Positions 1-6,290 are shown, counted from the stretch's first letter. The stretch: 7,226 bases of DNA from Planctomycetota bacterium (GCA_003671065.1 QWPU01000160.1:1-7226); one strand, 5' to 3'. A program made the numbers and translations. Notes: generated from the sequence alone by a model not told the origin.

Positions 1-187
1 CGACGGCGAGGCCGCTTTCCTCGAGCGTCTCGCGTAGTGCGGCCTGCTCGGGATCTTCATCGAGCTCGATGTGTCCGCCGAGCGGAAGCCACTTGTCGAG
101 CTTCTTGTGGTGGATCACGAGGACTTTTTTCTCGTGGACCACGAAGACGGCAACGGTGAAATCAATTTTTTCGTGAATGTGTGCCAT
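1..187 (-). CDS. Nudix hydrolase, N-terminal part (runs off left edge)
   Basis: The minus strand reads from an ATG at 187 to the window edge, giving 62 residues. Residues 10-26 form the hydrophobic strand typical of the start of a Nudix fold. Residues 38-60 match the Nudix box GX5EX7REUXEEXGU: G38, E44, R52-E53, E56-E57, G59 and L60. The only deviation is Thr at the first hydrophobic position (54). The family hydrolyses nucleoside diphosphates linked to another group, using Mg2+ held by the Glu residues of REUXEE. The segment KWxLPLGGHIE before the box is common in small Nudix proteins that act on (d)NTPs or related compounds, but the substrate cannot be told from this. No clear Shine-Dalgarno is visible. 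The gene lies downstream of the zinc-ribbon gene on the same strand, about 170 nt away, so co-transcription is possible but unproven. The C-terminus lies outside the window. Confidence 0.9.
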   Translation of the reverse strand, partial: MAHIHEKIDFTVAVFVVHEKKVLVIHHKKLDKWLPLGGHIELDEDPEQAALRETLEESGLAV

Positions 188-361
188 AGGCGCGCGGGAG
201 GCTAGCACGGCTGCGCGCACCAAAGTCTCGCGCATGCGCAGCGCGACGATCATGCAGTGCCGGAGATGTATGCACCCGACAAGGTATGCCAATGGCTTGC
301 TAGTCCGGTGCGTTTCTGTCCAGTGCGCTTCTTCAATAGAACGATGCCGACCGCCGCTCAC

Positions 362-982
362 TCACCGCGCGCGTCTTCCGGCAACGCGCACAAGACCTCC
401 GATGGCGAGTCCGACCGACGTCGGAATCACGACGTAGAGCACCCCCGTTGGGAGGTTAAAGACAGCGTTGTCTAGGACTCGTGTCAGCGAAACCCCGTGC
501 CACATCTGATCGACGGCCAGCGCCAGCGAAGCCCACGCGAAGAAACTCCAAGTACCGATGGCGTAGCCGATCGAGTTCCATACATGCTTCGTCCGCGCGA
601 GAAGCACCGCGGGCACACATCCGAGGCAGACTTGCATGATGAGCAGGTTGAGGTTCGGACGCGACATGTTGTACGCGATCAGTCCGAACCACCAAAGAAA
701 GCCGAGTGGTGCACAAACTGCGAGACCGATGAGGAACCCGTTGACGAACTCAAGCGCATGTTCTCGCAGCAGAAGCCATCCCTCGACGCGTCCCTCGATG
801 TCGCGCACGCTCCGAGGATTCGCGGGATCAAGCGCGACACCGCACTCGGGACAGTTGCTCGGAATCCGATTACCAAACTCCTGCCGACATTGGCCGCAAC
901 TGAAACGACTCGACTGCCTCGGCGGTTGGACGGCCACATCCAAGCTCGTCACGTCAGTTGACTGGCGAGCATCTCTTCGCAT
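362..982 (-). CDS. Zinc-ribbon membrane protein of unknown function
   Basis: This is a 206-residue protein of no recognised named family. Residues 29-32 (CGQC) and 44-47 (CPEC) form two CxxC knuckles 11 residues apart, a typical small zinc ribbon. They are followed by a short linker and about four hydrophobic segments at roughly residues 80-103, 111-129, 138-158 and 178-198. The tail ends in a basic GRRAR-type stretch. This layout suggests an integral membrane protein with an N-terminal cytoplasmic zinc ribbon, as is frequent among uncharacterised planctomycete proteins. The overlapping plus-strand open frames have neither cysteine pairs nor membrane segments and are read as shadows. The start at 982 gives the longest frame; no Shine-Dalgarno is evident, and a GTG at codon 11 is an alternative. 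The function is unknown. Confidence 0.75.
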   Translation of the reverse strand: MRRDARQSTDVTSLDVAVQPPRQSSRFSCGQCRQEFGNRIPSNCPECGVALDPANPRSVRDIEGRVEGWLLLREHALEFVNGFLIGLAVCAPLGFLWWFGLIAYNMSRPNLNLLIMQVCLGCVPAVLLARTKHVWNSIGYAIGTWSFFAWASLALAVDQMWHGVSLTRVLDNAVFNLPTGVLYVVIPTSVGLAIGGLVRVAGRRAR

Positions 983-1089
983 CGAAGCAATCTACTTCGG
1001 ACAGTTTGCCCTTGCATCGCTTCGTCCTCGAGACTGCTCCAACGCCGTCACGAAAGATTCGCCGTTTTAATTCTGCTGTGGAATCGCGC

Positions 1090-1290
1090 ATGAAACAAAG
1101 CCGAACCACTCTTTGCCACGATGAGGGCGTCGCTGGTTGGGCACTCAAACTCAGGCGCGCGAAGTTGATGCGGCTCTACTACCCCGTCGCGTGGCTGCCG
1201 ATGGGGCTGTTGTTGCTGCTGTTGGTCGCTTTGAGCGTGGAGAGCGCCGTAGAAGCGTGTTCAGAGCAACTCCTCGAAAGCCGACAATGA
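1090..1290 (+). CDS. Possible 66-residue membrane peptide (weak candidate)
   Basis: An ATG at 1090 opens a 66-codon frame ending in TGA at 1288-1290. Residues 33-50 are strongly hydrophobic, with a run of six leucines preceded by basic residues (KLRRAK), which would suit a single-pass membrane peptide. Against it, there is no good Shine-Dalgarno, and a leucine run can arise by chance from repeated CTG/TTG codons in GC-rich DNA. No family is recognised. An internal ATG at 1168 would give a 40-residue version that keeps the hydrophobic segment. It sits between divergent transcription units and has no partner gene. Confidence 0.22.
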   Translation: MKQSRTTLCHDEGVAGWALKLRRAKLMRLYYPVAWLPMGLLLLLLVALSVESAVEACSEQLLESRQ

Positions 1291-1402
1291 TTCCCGTACC
1301 TGCCGCCGCGAAGAGAGTGGATGCGCACGGCTCGACTGCGATTTCTCGTGGCGGCGGCTCGATCGATCGCGAGTCGTGCGCGGCGGATTTGCGCATTAAA
1401 AA

Positions 1403-1431
1403 TTGCCTGATTGCCGTGCAACTCGTTTACT
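1403..1431 (+). promoter_or_regulatory. Candidate promoter for higBA
   Basis: TTGCCT at 1403-1408 and TTTACT at 1426-1431 are separated by 17 nt and each match four of six sigma-70 consensus bases. Transcription would start at or very near the ATG at 1438, which would make the higB mRNA nearly leaderless and would fit the absence of a Shine-Dalgarno. Matches this loose are common by chance. Confidence 0.22.
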
Positions 1432-1437
1432 CGGCAT

Positions 1438-1725
1438 ATGGTCGCCTCCTTCGGCGACCGCGACACTGAGCGGTTCTACAACTCCCGCACGCGTCCCGCG
1501 CGACTTCCGCCGAATCTGGTCAACGCCGCGCTGCGAAAGCTTGATCTCCTCGACGCCGCGAATGAGCTCATCGACCTCCGAGTTCCGCCTGGGAACCGCC
1601 TCGAGCAGTTGAAGGGCGACCTTCGTGGTCATTGGTCGATCCGCGTCAACGACCAATGGAGATTGGTGTTCTGATGGGTTGCTGGCAACGCCCTTGATGT
1701 TCGAGTTCTCGACTACCACGACTAG
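1438..1725 (+). pseudogene. higB: HigB-type toxin with in-frame TGA (C-terminus cut off)
   Basis: The frame from the ATG at 1438 matches the HigB/RelE-like killer-protein family: SFGDRDTERFY near the start, LKGDLRGHWSIRV at residues 58-70, then NDQWRLVF at 71-78. These toxins are ribosome-dependent mRNA endonucleases. A TGA stop at 1672-1674 ends the frame after 78 residues. The same frame then continues for 16 more codons that still match the family end, WVAGNALDVRVLDYHD, and stops at TAG 1723-1725. Relatives usually read F-R-W at this point, so a single CGA-to-TGA change explains the stop. The lost tail carries the Asp-Tyr-His cluster, which in Proteus HigB contributes to catalysis and mRNA binding. 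The toxin is therefore probably inactive or greatly weakened. TGA is the ordinary stop in neighbouring genes, so recoding is unlikely. Sequencing error is the main alternative. higA follows 7 nt after the TAG. Confidence 0.88.
1440..1459 (+). repeat. Perfect 7-bp inverted repeat at the higB start
   Basis: GGTCGCC (1440-1446) and GGCGACC (1453-1459) flank a 6-nt loop and overlap the first codons of higB. In RNA this would form a GC-rich hairpin immediately after the start codon and could reduce toxin translation. As DNA it could be a palindromic site for the HigA dimer. It could equally be a coincidence of GC-rich codons. Confidence 0.35.
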
Positions 1726-1732
1726 GTTTGAC

Positions 1733-2020
1733 ATGATCCCCACCAACCGCACCCCCACCCATCCCGGCGAGATTCTGCTTGAGGAATTCCTCAAGCCGCT
1801 CAGCATCACACAGGTCGCGTTCGCTGCGCACATCGGGGTCCCGCTCCAGCGGGTCAACGAAATCACACGCGGACGCCGAGGAATCACCGCCGAAACCGCA
1901 TGGCTGTTCTCGCGAGCTCTCGGCACGACGCCACACCTGTGGCTGAATCTCCAAGCGAACTATGACCTCGCGCGCAGCAAGCCACGCAGAACCGTACGAC
2001 GCCTTAAACGAACTGCCTGA
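1733..2020 (+). CDS. higA: HigA-type antitoxin (XRE-family DNA-binding protein)
   Basis: This 95-residue protein has the standard HigA layout. The N-terminal segment THPGEILLEEFLKPL (residues 9-23) is followed by a Cro/C1-type helix-turn-helix at about residues 25-47 (ITQVAFAAHIGVPLQRVNEI). Next come the family signatures RGITAETAWLFSRALGTTP and LWLNLQANYDLA, then a basic tail. HigA neutralises HigB by direct binding and represses its own operon. The ATG at 1733 is the natural start, since family members begin MIPTNR-PTHPGE. Only a weak AGG lies upstream, so translational coupling to higB is likely. With the toxin frame interrupted, a terminating ribosome would stop at 1674 and leave about 58 nt before higA, which could lower antitoxin synthesis. 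The antitoxin shows no damage. Confidence 0.95.
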   Translation: MIPTNRTPTHPGEILLEEFLKPLSITQVAFAAHIGVPLQRVNEITRGRRGITAETAWLFSRALGTTPHLWLNLQANYDLARSKPRRTVRRLKRTA

Positions 2021-2205
2021 CGCTCTGCTCGACCGGCGACTCTCGTCCACCCACATCGGTCACACTTCGTTCCGGGTCCGCGGGTGACAACAATACCCGT
2101 GACGATGGCCGCAGCCGCGCGCATTCGACGCTCACGAATCTTTGGGCCCGCGAGTTTGCATGTCACCCATTCAGCCATCGAGACCCCGCGCGCAGACATC
2201 GCGCA
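2021..2205. other. Intergenic region between higA and the lipoprotein operon
   Basis: This 185-nt stretch has no supported gene. It must hold the end of the hig transcript and the promoter of the next unit. I see only short imperfect inverted repeats, such as CGGGT at 2080-2084 with ACCCG at 2095-2099, with no following T-run, and no convincing promoter boxes. Confidence 0.5.
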
Positions 2206-2634
2206 ATGTCAGAACAAGACAATGAAATTTACCATTGTGCAGTACTGAAGGTTGTGGCCGTGAGCGGTTCTGGACTCGTTGTGGACGGATCATTTCGAAC
2301 AAGTTGCTCAGGCGAGATGACCAGCGGACCAGTCGAAGTGCTCGCAGCGAACGAAGCGTGGTATTCACAGCACGTTTGGGCACTCAGCGGCAACAATGCG
2401 GTGACGACGAGCGGCGGCACTCCTGCGACAACAACTCGGGCCAGTCGCATTTACCGTCCTCGATCCGCGCAGGAGATTGCCGAAGTCGTGAAGTCGTTGC
2501 CCGCGACAACTCCGATTGCCTTTGATAATTGTCATTGTCAAGCCGAAATCTGTGTAAAAACGATGATTCGCGCGCGCGAGTTGCGCGCGACTCTGCGCTG
2601 TGCAACAGTTGATCCGTTGGAGGTTCGACGATGA
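2206..2634 (+). CDS. Unrecognised 142-residue protein, coupled to the lipoprotein gene
   Basis: An open frame of 142 residues starts at an ATG at 2206, without a strong Shine-Dalgarno. Its TGA (2632-2634) overlaps the ATG of the next gene as ATGA, the usual arrangement of translationally coupled genes, which is the main reason to believe it is expressed. No signal peptide or membrane segment is visible. Residues around 82-95 (RIYRPRSAQEIAEVVK) resemble the opening strand and helix of FAD-binding-4 oxidases of the vanillyl-alcohol oxidase type. However, the glycine-rich FAD motif that should follow is absent; instead there is a Cys-containing stretch FDNCHCQAEICV. It may be a short unrelated protein or a remnant of such an oxidase. 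The function is unknown, and the overlapping frames in this region look weaker. Confidence 0.5.
   Translation: MSEQDNEIYHCAVLKVVAVSGSGLVVDGSFRTSCSGEMTSGPVEVLAANEAWYSQHVWALSGNNAVTTSGGTPATTTRASRIYRPRSAQEIAEVVKSLPATTPIAFDNCHCQAEICVKTMIRARELRATLRCATVDPLEVRR
2619..2623 (+). promoter_or_regulatory. Strong Shine-Dalgarno of the lipoprotein gene
   Basis: GGAGG ends 7 nt before the ATG at 2631, which is good spacing. It fixes this ATG as the start over in-frame ATGs at codons 5 and 11. It lies inside the last codons of the upstream gene, as expected for coupled translation. Confidence 0.75.
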
Positions 2635-5165
2635 CGAGACCAATGACTCACACGACACCGATGAAGCCCCTGTTTGGAGTTGCGACTCTACTGCTGCTCT
2701 GCATCGCGTCGATCGGCTGCACGCATCCGGTGCTCGGACGACCTGCGCTGCTCGGTGCGAGCGTCACGTCAGGTGCTGGAGCTGCGGTGACTGCGGGCGT
2801 TCCCTTCGACACGATTCCGACGGAAGCGTTGGCGCGCGCACAGAGCTCGGCGCGCGACGGCTCGAGTGTCTCGGTGGACGCCGCGGTCGCATTCAGTGCT
2901 GTCGTGCGCGCGCCCCACGTTGTTCCGCTGAGCCTTGGAAACGGCGGCGTTTTCATCGATCCCGATGCAGCGCTGCGCGAGCAAGTCGATGCGGCGGCGG
3001 CGTGGAATCCTTCCGTCATCATCGCCGTCGACTGGTTGTTCTGGCCGGTGCATCAAGCGATCTCGCTTGATATCCCCACCGAGCAACGCGCCGCGCGTCG
3101 ACTTGCGAGCGTTGATGCCGCGCTTGCCGACCTTGATCAATTTCACTGCCCCATTGTCATCGGTGATGTTCCTCAGATGACGCGTGCACACGGCGGGTTG
3201 CTTCGTGCGGAGCATGATCCGAGCAGTGAGGTCCGCGCCGCGGCGAATCAGCGACTCACTGCATGGGCCTCGGCGCGTAAGAATCGGTTCGTCCTTGCAG
3301 TCTCCCAACTCGCCGATGCTGTGAATGCAGCCGAACCGTTTGAAGTTGCGGGCTTCAAGTATGCACGCGGCGAATCGCTTCGACTTGTCCAACGCGATGG
3401 ACTCCATGCCACGCCGGAAGGTCTCGTCGTATTGATGGCGGCGGCGGTTGAATGTCTGTGCGCGCACGGGCTCGTCGACGAGGAGGAGTGTCGCCACGAA
3501 ATCGCGGACATCGCTTTCGAGATGGAGCGCGAGGCGATCGCTGCGAAGGATCGATCGCGTCCGACCCTACTTGAGTCGCTGTCGCTGAGCTCGATGTGGA
3601 ATGAATTTCGCGAACGCCTCGACGCGAAGGATGATGCCGGAGCAGCCGCGACGCTTGAGCGCGTGCTCAACCGACTCGAGTCGTTCGATCGCAATCCGCT
3701 CGGCGACGACGATGATTTCATCTCGATTGCGTTCTCGCTTTCGAGTCTCGACATGTCCTTCGGCCAAGATCCAAAGACGTCAGCGGTATACGAGCGACAT
3801 TGGCGCGCGCTCTCTTCAGACGCGAAAGCAGATGCGCCGCATCTTTGGCGATTTTCGCTGTGGTTGAACTACGCGCAGCAACTTCCCGAATCGTTGCAAC
3901 AGGAAACGGCCGATGCGCTTGCCGCGCGGCGAGAGTCGCGCGGAGCGTTTCGTGAACCGTTCGCGGAAATCGTGTGGGACGAGGCACAGAGCATCGGCGA
4001 CGCCCGAACTCTCGCGCGGTGTTTCCCAGAGTTCGACGAGGCGTACGCGATTGCGAAGGAACGCACTGCATCGAGGCTCGAGCGCACAAGAACGCTCAAG
4101 CACGATGACCCACTCCGCACGGTCCAACTCAAGCTCGCGTGCGAAGAGCTCTTCGCGATCAACGCATCGCGCCGCGTGGCGGGATTTCCCGACAAGAGTG
4201 CCCAACTCCGCACCCGCGCGCGCGCAGATGGTTTAGGCGAAGTGATCGACGCAGCTGATCGCTACGCACTCATCAAGAGCGGCACTGCGACGTTCATACC
4301 GCGCACGAGGGAGCATGGACCACACGGAACGTTCACGACGGGAAACGAAGTGTTCTCCGCCACGCGCACGCATCTTGCGAGCGACGCAACGCTCGATGGA
4401 ACTCCAGAACTCGGTCCGCGAGTCGCGCTGCCACAGCTCGATCGCGCGTTCGTTCCACCCAACATCGGATTCGGTTTCGTCGAGGGTCTCGATGGAGCGG
4501 TCGCAGTCATCAACGACAAGACATGTCTTACTGTCATCACGCGTGCTGATGTTGACATCGATGGAAGCCTGCGCATGGTGCCAGGTGCCGCGCTCTGGCC
4601 GCCGACAGCGACGTGTTGGCAAGAGCTCGGACGACTGCGCGTGAGCCGGTTCGAGAGTCTCGGTCCGACTGCTGCGCGACAAACTTTCGCGCCTATCGAA
4701 GTGTCGAGTGATGCAGACTTCACAGCGTTCGCGACGGCTGTTCGCATCGCTGCTTCGTCGGCGCGAACAGCGGGCGCGCCACTCGGATCGCCCACCGATG
4801 TCAAGCGTGAAGTGACTTGGCCCGCAGCCGTGTTCGCGATCGGCACCGTCGACCGCGCCACGATTGCGCTTCCCAGAGGCTCGCTCAAAACAACACGCGC
4901 GCCGCAGTGGGCGAACTTCGAGATCATCAACCAGCGCGTGATCCTGCTCGGCACGCTTGAGCTCGGTGAAGACGGTGACATCGCAACCGCCGCGCTTCGA
5001 CTGCACGCGATCTGGGGTGACGGATCCGCCGAACATCGACACACTGGCGAGGTGATCGCGATGTCTGGTTTCCGTGTCGGTTCGGCGTCTGATCTTGCGG
5101 TGGCAATCGCCGATGACGCGAGTTCTGGCGCTGAGGTTCGACTCTCTTGGCGACCGCAGCCATGA
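2631..5165 (+). CDS. Large lipoprotein with N-terminal SGNH/GDSL-hydrolase-like domain
   Basis: The protein has 844 residues. Residues 11-30 form a signal peptide with a lipobox-like end (A-S-I-G-C), so Cys30 is the likely lipid-modified residue and the protein is envelope-anchored. Residues 38-270 resemble an SGNH hydrolase. Block I is LLGASVTSG with the probable nucleophile Ser44, a glycine-rich block II is at 101-106, and block V is DGLH (Asp256, His259) followed by TPEG. Block III, usually Gly-x-Asn-Asp, is instead AVDWLFWP (131-139), so the canonical Asn is missing. A further segment, IVIGDVPQM (175-183), also recurs in environmental SGNH-like proteins. Residues about 285-520 are charged and mostly helical-looking; 520-844 look beta-rich and match nothing I recognise. 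Family members are esterases, lipases or O-acetyl-modifying enzymes on glycans. The downstream sulfotransferase suggests a surface polysaccharide as target, which is inference. Confidence 0.85.
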   Translation: MTRPMTHTTPMKPLFGVATLLLLCIASIGCTHPVLGRPALLGASVTSGAGAAVTAGVPFDTIPTEALARAQSSARDGSSVSVDAAVAFSAVVRAPHVVPLSLGNGGVFIDPDAALREQVDAAAAWNPSVIIAVDWLFWPVHQAISLDIPTEQRAARRLASVDAALADLDQFHCPIVIGDVPQMTRAHGGLLRAEHDPSSEVRAAANQRLTAWASARKNRFVLAVSQLADAVNAAEPFEVAGFKYARGESLRLVQRDGLHATPEGLVVLMAAAVECLCAHGLVDEEECRHEIADIAFEMEREAIAAKDRSRPTLLESLSLSSMWNEFRERLDAKDDAGAAATLERVLNRLESFDRNPLGDDDDFISIAFSLSSLDMSFGQDPKTSAVYERHWRALSSDAKADAPHLWRFSLWLNYAQQLPESLQQETADALAARRESRGAFREPFAEIVWDEAQSIGDARTLARCFPEFDEAYAIAKERTASRLERTRTLKHDDPLRTVQLKLACEELFAINASRRVAGFPDKSAQLRTRARADGLGEVIDAADRYALIKSGTATFIPRTREHGPHGTFTTGNEVFSATRTHLASDATLDGTPELGPRVALPQLDRAFVPPNIGFGFVEGLDGAVAVINDKTCLTVITRADVDIDGSLRMVPGAALWPPTATCWQELGRLRVSRFESLGPTAARQTFAPIEVSSDADFTAFATAVRIAASSARTAGAPLGSPTDVKREVTWPAAVFAIGTVDRATIALPRGSLKTTRAPQWANFEIINQRVILLGTLELGEDGDIATAALRLHAIWGDGSAEHRHTGEVIAMSGFRVGSASDLAVAIADDASSGAEVRLSWRPQP

Positions 5166-5233
5166 GATGACGAAGCGTCGCGCGCAGACCTCGTGTGCAG
5201 ACGCGAGTAAAGTCACCGCGCGAAGCCAACCTC

Positions 5234-5890
5234 ATGCTGATCTCTCATCGCTACCGCTTCATCTTCTTCCGCACCGAAAAAACCGGCAGCACCTCGGTGA
5301 GTCAAGCGCTGCGCGAATTGTGCGGCAACACCGTCCAGTCGCTCAACGCGGGAAATCCCGAGCCCACCGATGCGATGTGCGGCAAGGGCGGCACGCTTCG
5401 TCGCTACTGGCCGACGATGTTTGGCCTTTGGTATCACGCATCTGCGCGGCAAGTGAAAGCAGTGCTCGGTGAAGAACGCTTCGCGAGTTACTTCAAGTTT
5501 TCCATCGAGCGCAATCCCTGGGATCGCCAACTGTCGCTCTATTCGCATCGAAAGAAAAAGCACGGCAGCCGCGATCTCACCAACTTCGATCGCGACATCC
5601 GCTCCCCACTGTGGCGCGCGCTGCATCACTCACGCTTAAGCAACTGGAACATCTATTCAATCAACGGCACGCCATGCATCGACTACATGATCAAGTACGA
5701 GCAACTGAATGAGGGATTCGACGAAGTCCTGCGCCGAATTAGCGCGGAGGGAAAGGCGACGCTGACGCATCGCAACTCGAGCGAACGCAAGGATGGCGGC
5801 GAGTACCGCGCGAGGTATTCGGAGGAGAGCCGCGCGTTGGTGGCGAAGTGGCACAAGCGGGAGATTGAGGCGTTTGGGTATGAGTTTTGA
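5234..5890 (+). CDS. Sulfotransferase (PAPS-dependent, carbohydrate-type)
   Basis: This 218-residue protein belongs to the sulfotransferase family of P-loop-like enzymes, which move sulfate from PAPS to a hydroxyl group, often on a glycan. The 5'-phosphosulfate-binding loop is FFRTEKTGSTS (residues 11-21), where Lys16 is the expected catalytic lysine. The 3'-phosphate-binding segment is FKFSIERNPWDRQLSLY (87-103), with Arg93 and Ser101 at the usual positions. The end, YRARYSEESRALVA...EIEAFGYEF, is typical of the Sulfotransfer_2-like group. No signal peptide or membrane anchor is present, so it is probably cytoplasmic, unlike eukaryotic Golgi relatives. The ATG at 5234 is preferred because the PAPS loop then begins at residue 11, as in relatives; a GTG at 5195 would add 13 residues. 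It lies 68 nt after the lipoprotein gene on the same strand, so they probably share an mRNA. Confidence 0.92.
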   Translation: MLISHRYRFIFFRTEKTGSTSVSQALRELCGNTVQSLNAGNPEPTDAMCGKGGTLRRYWPTMFGLWYHASARQVKAVLGEERFASYFKFSIERNPWDRQLSLYSHRKKKHGSRDLTNFDRDIRSPLWRALHHSRLSNWNIYSINGTPCIDYMIKYEQLNEGFDEVLRRISAEGKATLTHRNSSERKDGGEYRARYSEESRALVAKWHKREIEAFGYEF

Positions 5891-6130
5891 TGGGGCGGGT
5901 GCGTGGTGATGCGCGGTGAGCAACATCAATTGCGTTCGCTGGTGCGTCCGTTGGAACAGGTCTTAAGCTGTGCGCTGCGAACGGCAAAATTACATTCCGG
6001 ATGCATCAGGCACTCGGTGTATGAATTGGTCGCAGTCGAATCAGGCGACGCTGCGAGGAGATCGCTGAAAAACTCTGAATTCCCACGCGAATCAAAAGAA
6101 CGCTGACACCCGCTCTGCGAACGGTGACCC
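5891..6130. other. Non-coding stretch upstream of the transposase remnant
   Basis: No supported gene is seen in the 240 nt after the sulfotransferase stop. No hairpin followed by a T-run is evident, so the terminator of that operon is not identified. Composition becomes more AT-rich toward 5990-6100. A possible insertion-sequence end (GCTGAAAAACTC) lies near 6064-6075 and is listed separately. Confidence 0.5.
6060..6075 (+). mobile_element. Possible left end of a decayed insertion sequence
   Basis: GATCGCTGAAAAACTC lies 55 nt before the transposase-like start at 6131. Terminal inverted repeats of many IS1182/IS5-type elements carry a CTGAAAAA-like core, so position and sequence fit a left end. 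No inverted copy is visible elsewhere in the window, so the opposite end is lost or outside. Confidence 0.25.
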
Positions 6131-6251
6131 ATGCGCGGACGATCCGATTCTCACAGCAACCTTTTCTAGAGCATCAGCGTCGAAGATCTCATCGAGCCCG
6201 GTCATCCACTTCGCGCGATCAAGCGCCGGGGTCGAAGGAGCTACGCAGGAA
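6131..6251 (+). pseudogene. Remnant of an IS1182/IS5-type transposase N-terminus
   Basis: From the ATG at 6131 the frame reads MRGRSDSHSNLF, a TAG stop (6167-6169), then SISVEDLIEPGHPLRAIKRR. This matches the start of transposases of the DUF772/IS1182-like group, which open with MRG...LF-Y-S-E---P-HPLR-I and normally continue for several hundred residues as a DDE enzyme. The amber codon stands where relatives usually have an aromatic residue such as Tyr, so a one-base change (TAC or TAT to TAG) would explain it. After codon AAG-CGC-CGG the family-like reading VEGATQE continues only in the +1 frame (from 6231), implying an extra G in the GGGG run at 6228-6231. Similarity ends near 6251 and no catalytic domain remains. 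The gene is dead and marks a former insertion between the sulfotransferase operon and the DGQHR-like gene. Confidence 0.7.
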
Positions 6252-6258
6252 GTGCCTC

Positions 6259-6290
6259 TCCCCACTCTCAGTGTCCATTGAGAGTGGGGA
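6259..6290. repeat. Perfect 12-bp inverted repeat (hairpin)
   Basis: TCCCCACTCTCA (6259-6270) and TGAGAGTGGGGA (6279-6290) are exact reverse complements around an 8-nt loop, GTGTCCAT. It is the strongest hairpin in the window. It lies between convergent genes, about 147 nt beyond the minus-strand stop at 6437 and about 370 nt beyond the sulfotransferase stop. No T-run follows on either strand, so it is not a canonical intrinsic terminator. It begins just where transposase similarity ends, so it may be a terminator-like structure, a mobile-element end or a protein-binding site. Confidence 0.75.

Larger units (their letters stand above)
983..1437. other. Gap between divergent genes, no confident gene
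   Basis: This 455-nt stretch separates the minus-strand zinc-ribbon gene from the plus-strand higBA pair, so it should hold the promoters of both. It includes one AT-richer patch around 1395-1405, just upstream of higB. I find no RNA gene, repeat array or convincing long reading frame; the only coding candidate is the small peptide at 1090-1290, listed separately. Minus-strand frames here show no recognisable protein features. Confidence 0.6.

Noticed and set aside
497..1070. Plus-strand open frames across the zinc-ribbon gene
   Set aside because: They lack recognisable domains; the minus-strand frame has two CxxC pairs and four membrane segments and explains the region.
1672..1674. TGA in higB as a selenocysteine or recoded tryptophan codon
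   Set aside because: Neighbouring genes (higA, the lipoprotein, the sulfotransferase) all end in TGA, so it is a normal stop here. HigB proteins do not use selenocysteine, relatives have Arg at this site, and no obvious SECIS-like hairpin follows.
1396..1926. 176-residue minus-strand frame opposite higBA
   Set aside because: It is a shadow of two well-recognised genes on the plus strand with no protein features of its own.
2568..2590. GC-rich inverted repeat TCGCGCGC / GCGCGCGA
   Set aside because: It is made of simple CG alternation within a GC-rich coding frame and has no T-run or regulatory context.
2769..5216. Long minus-strand open frames inside the lipoprotein gene
   Set aside because: They have arginine- and serine-rich, low-complexity translations typical of antisense frames in GC-rich genes and no motifs.
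5975..6124. Direct repeat CTGCGAACGG at 5975-5984 and 6115-6124
   Set aside because: A 10-bp repeat pair is expected many times by chance in a window this size, and the flanks do not match; not taken as an att site or target duplication.
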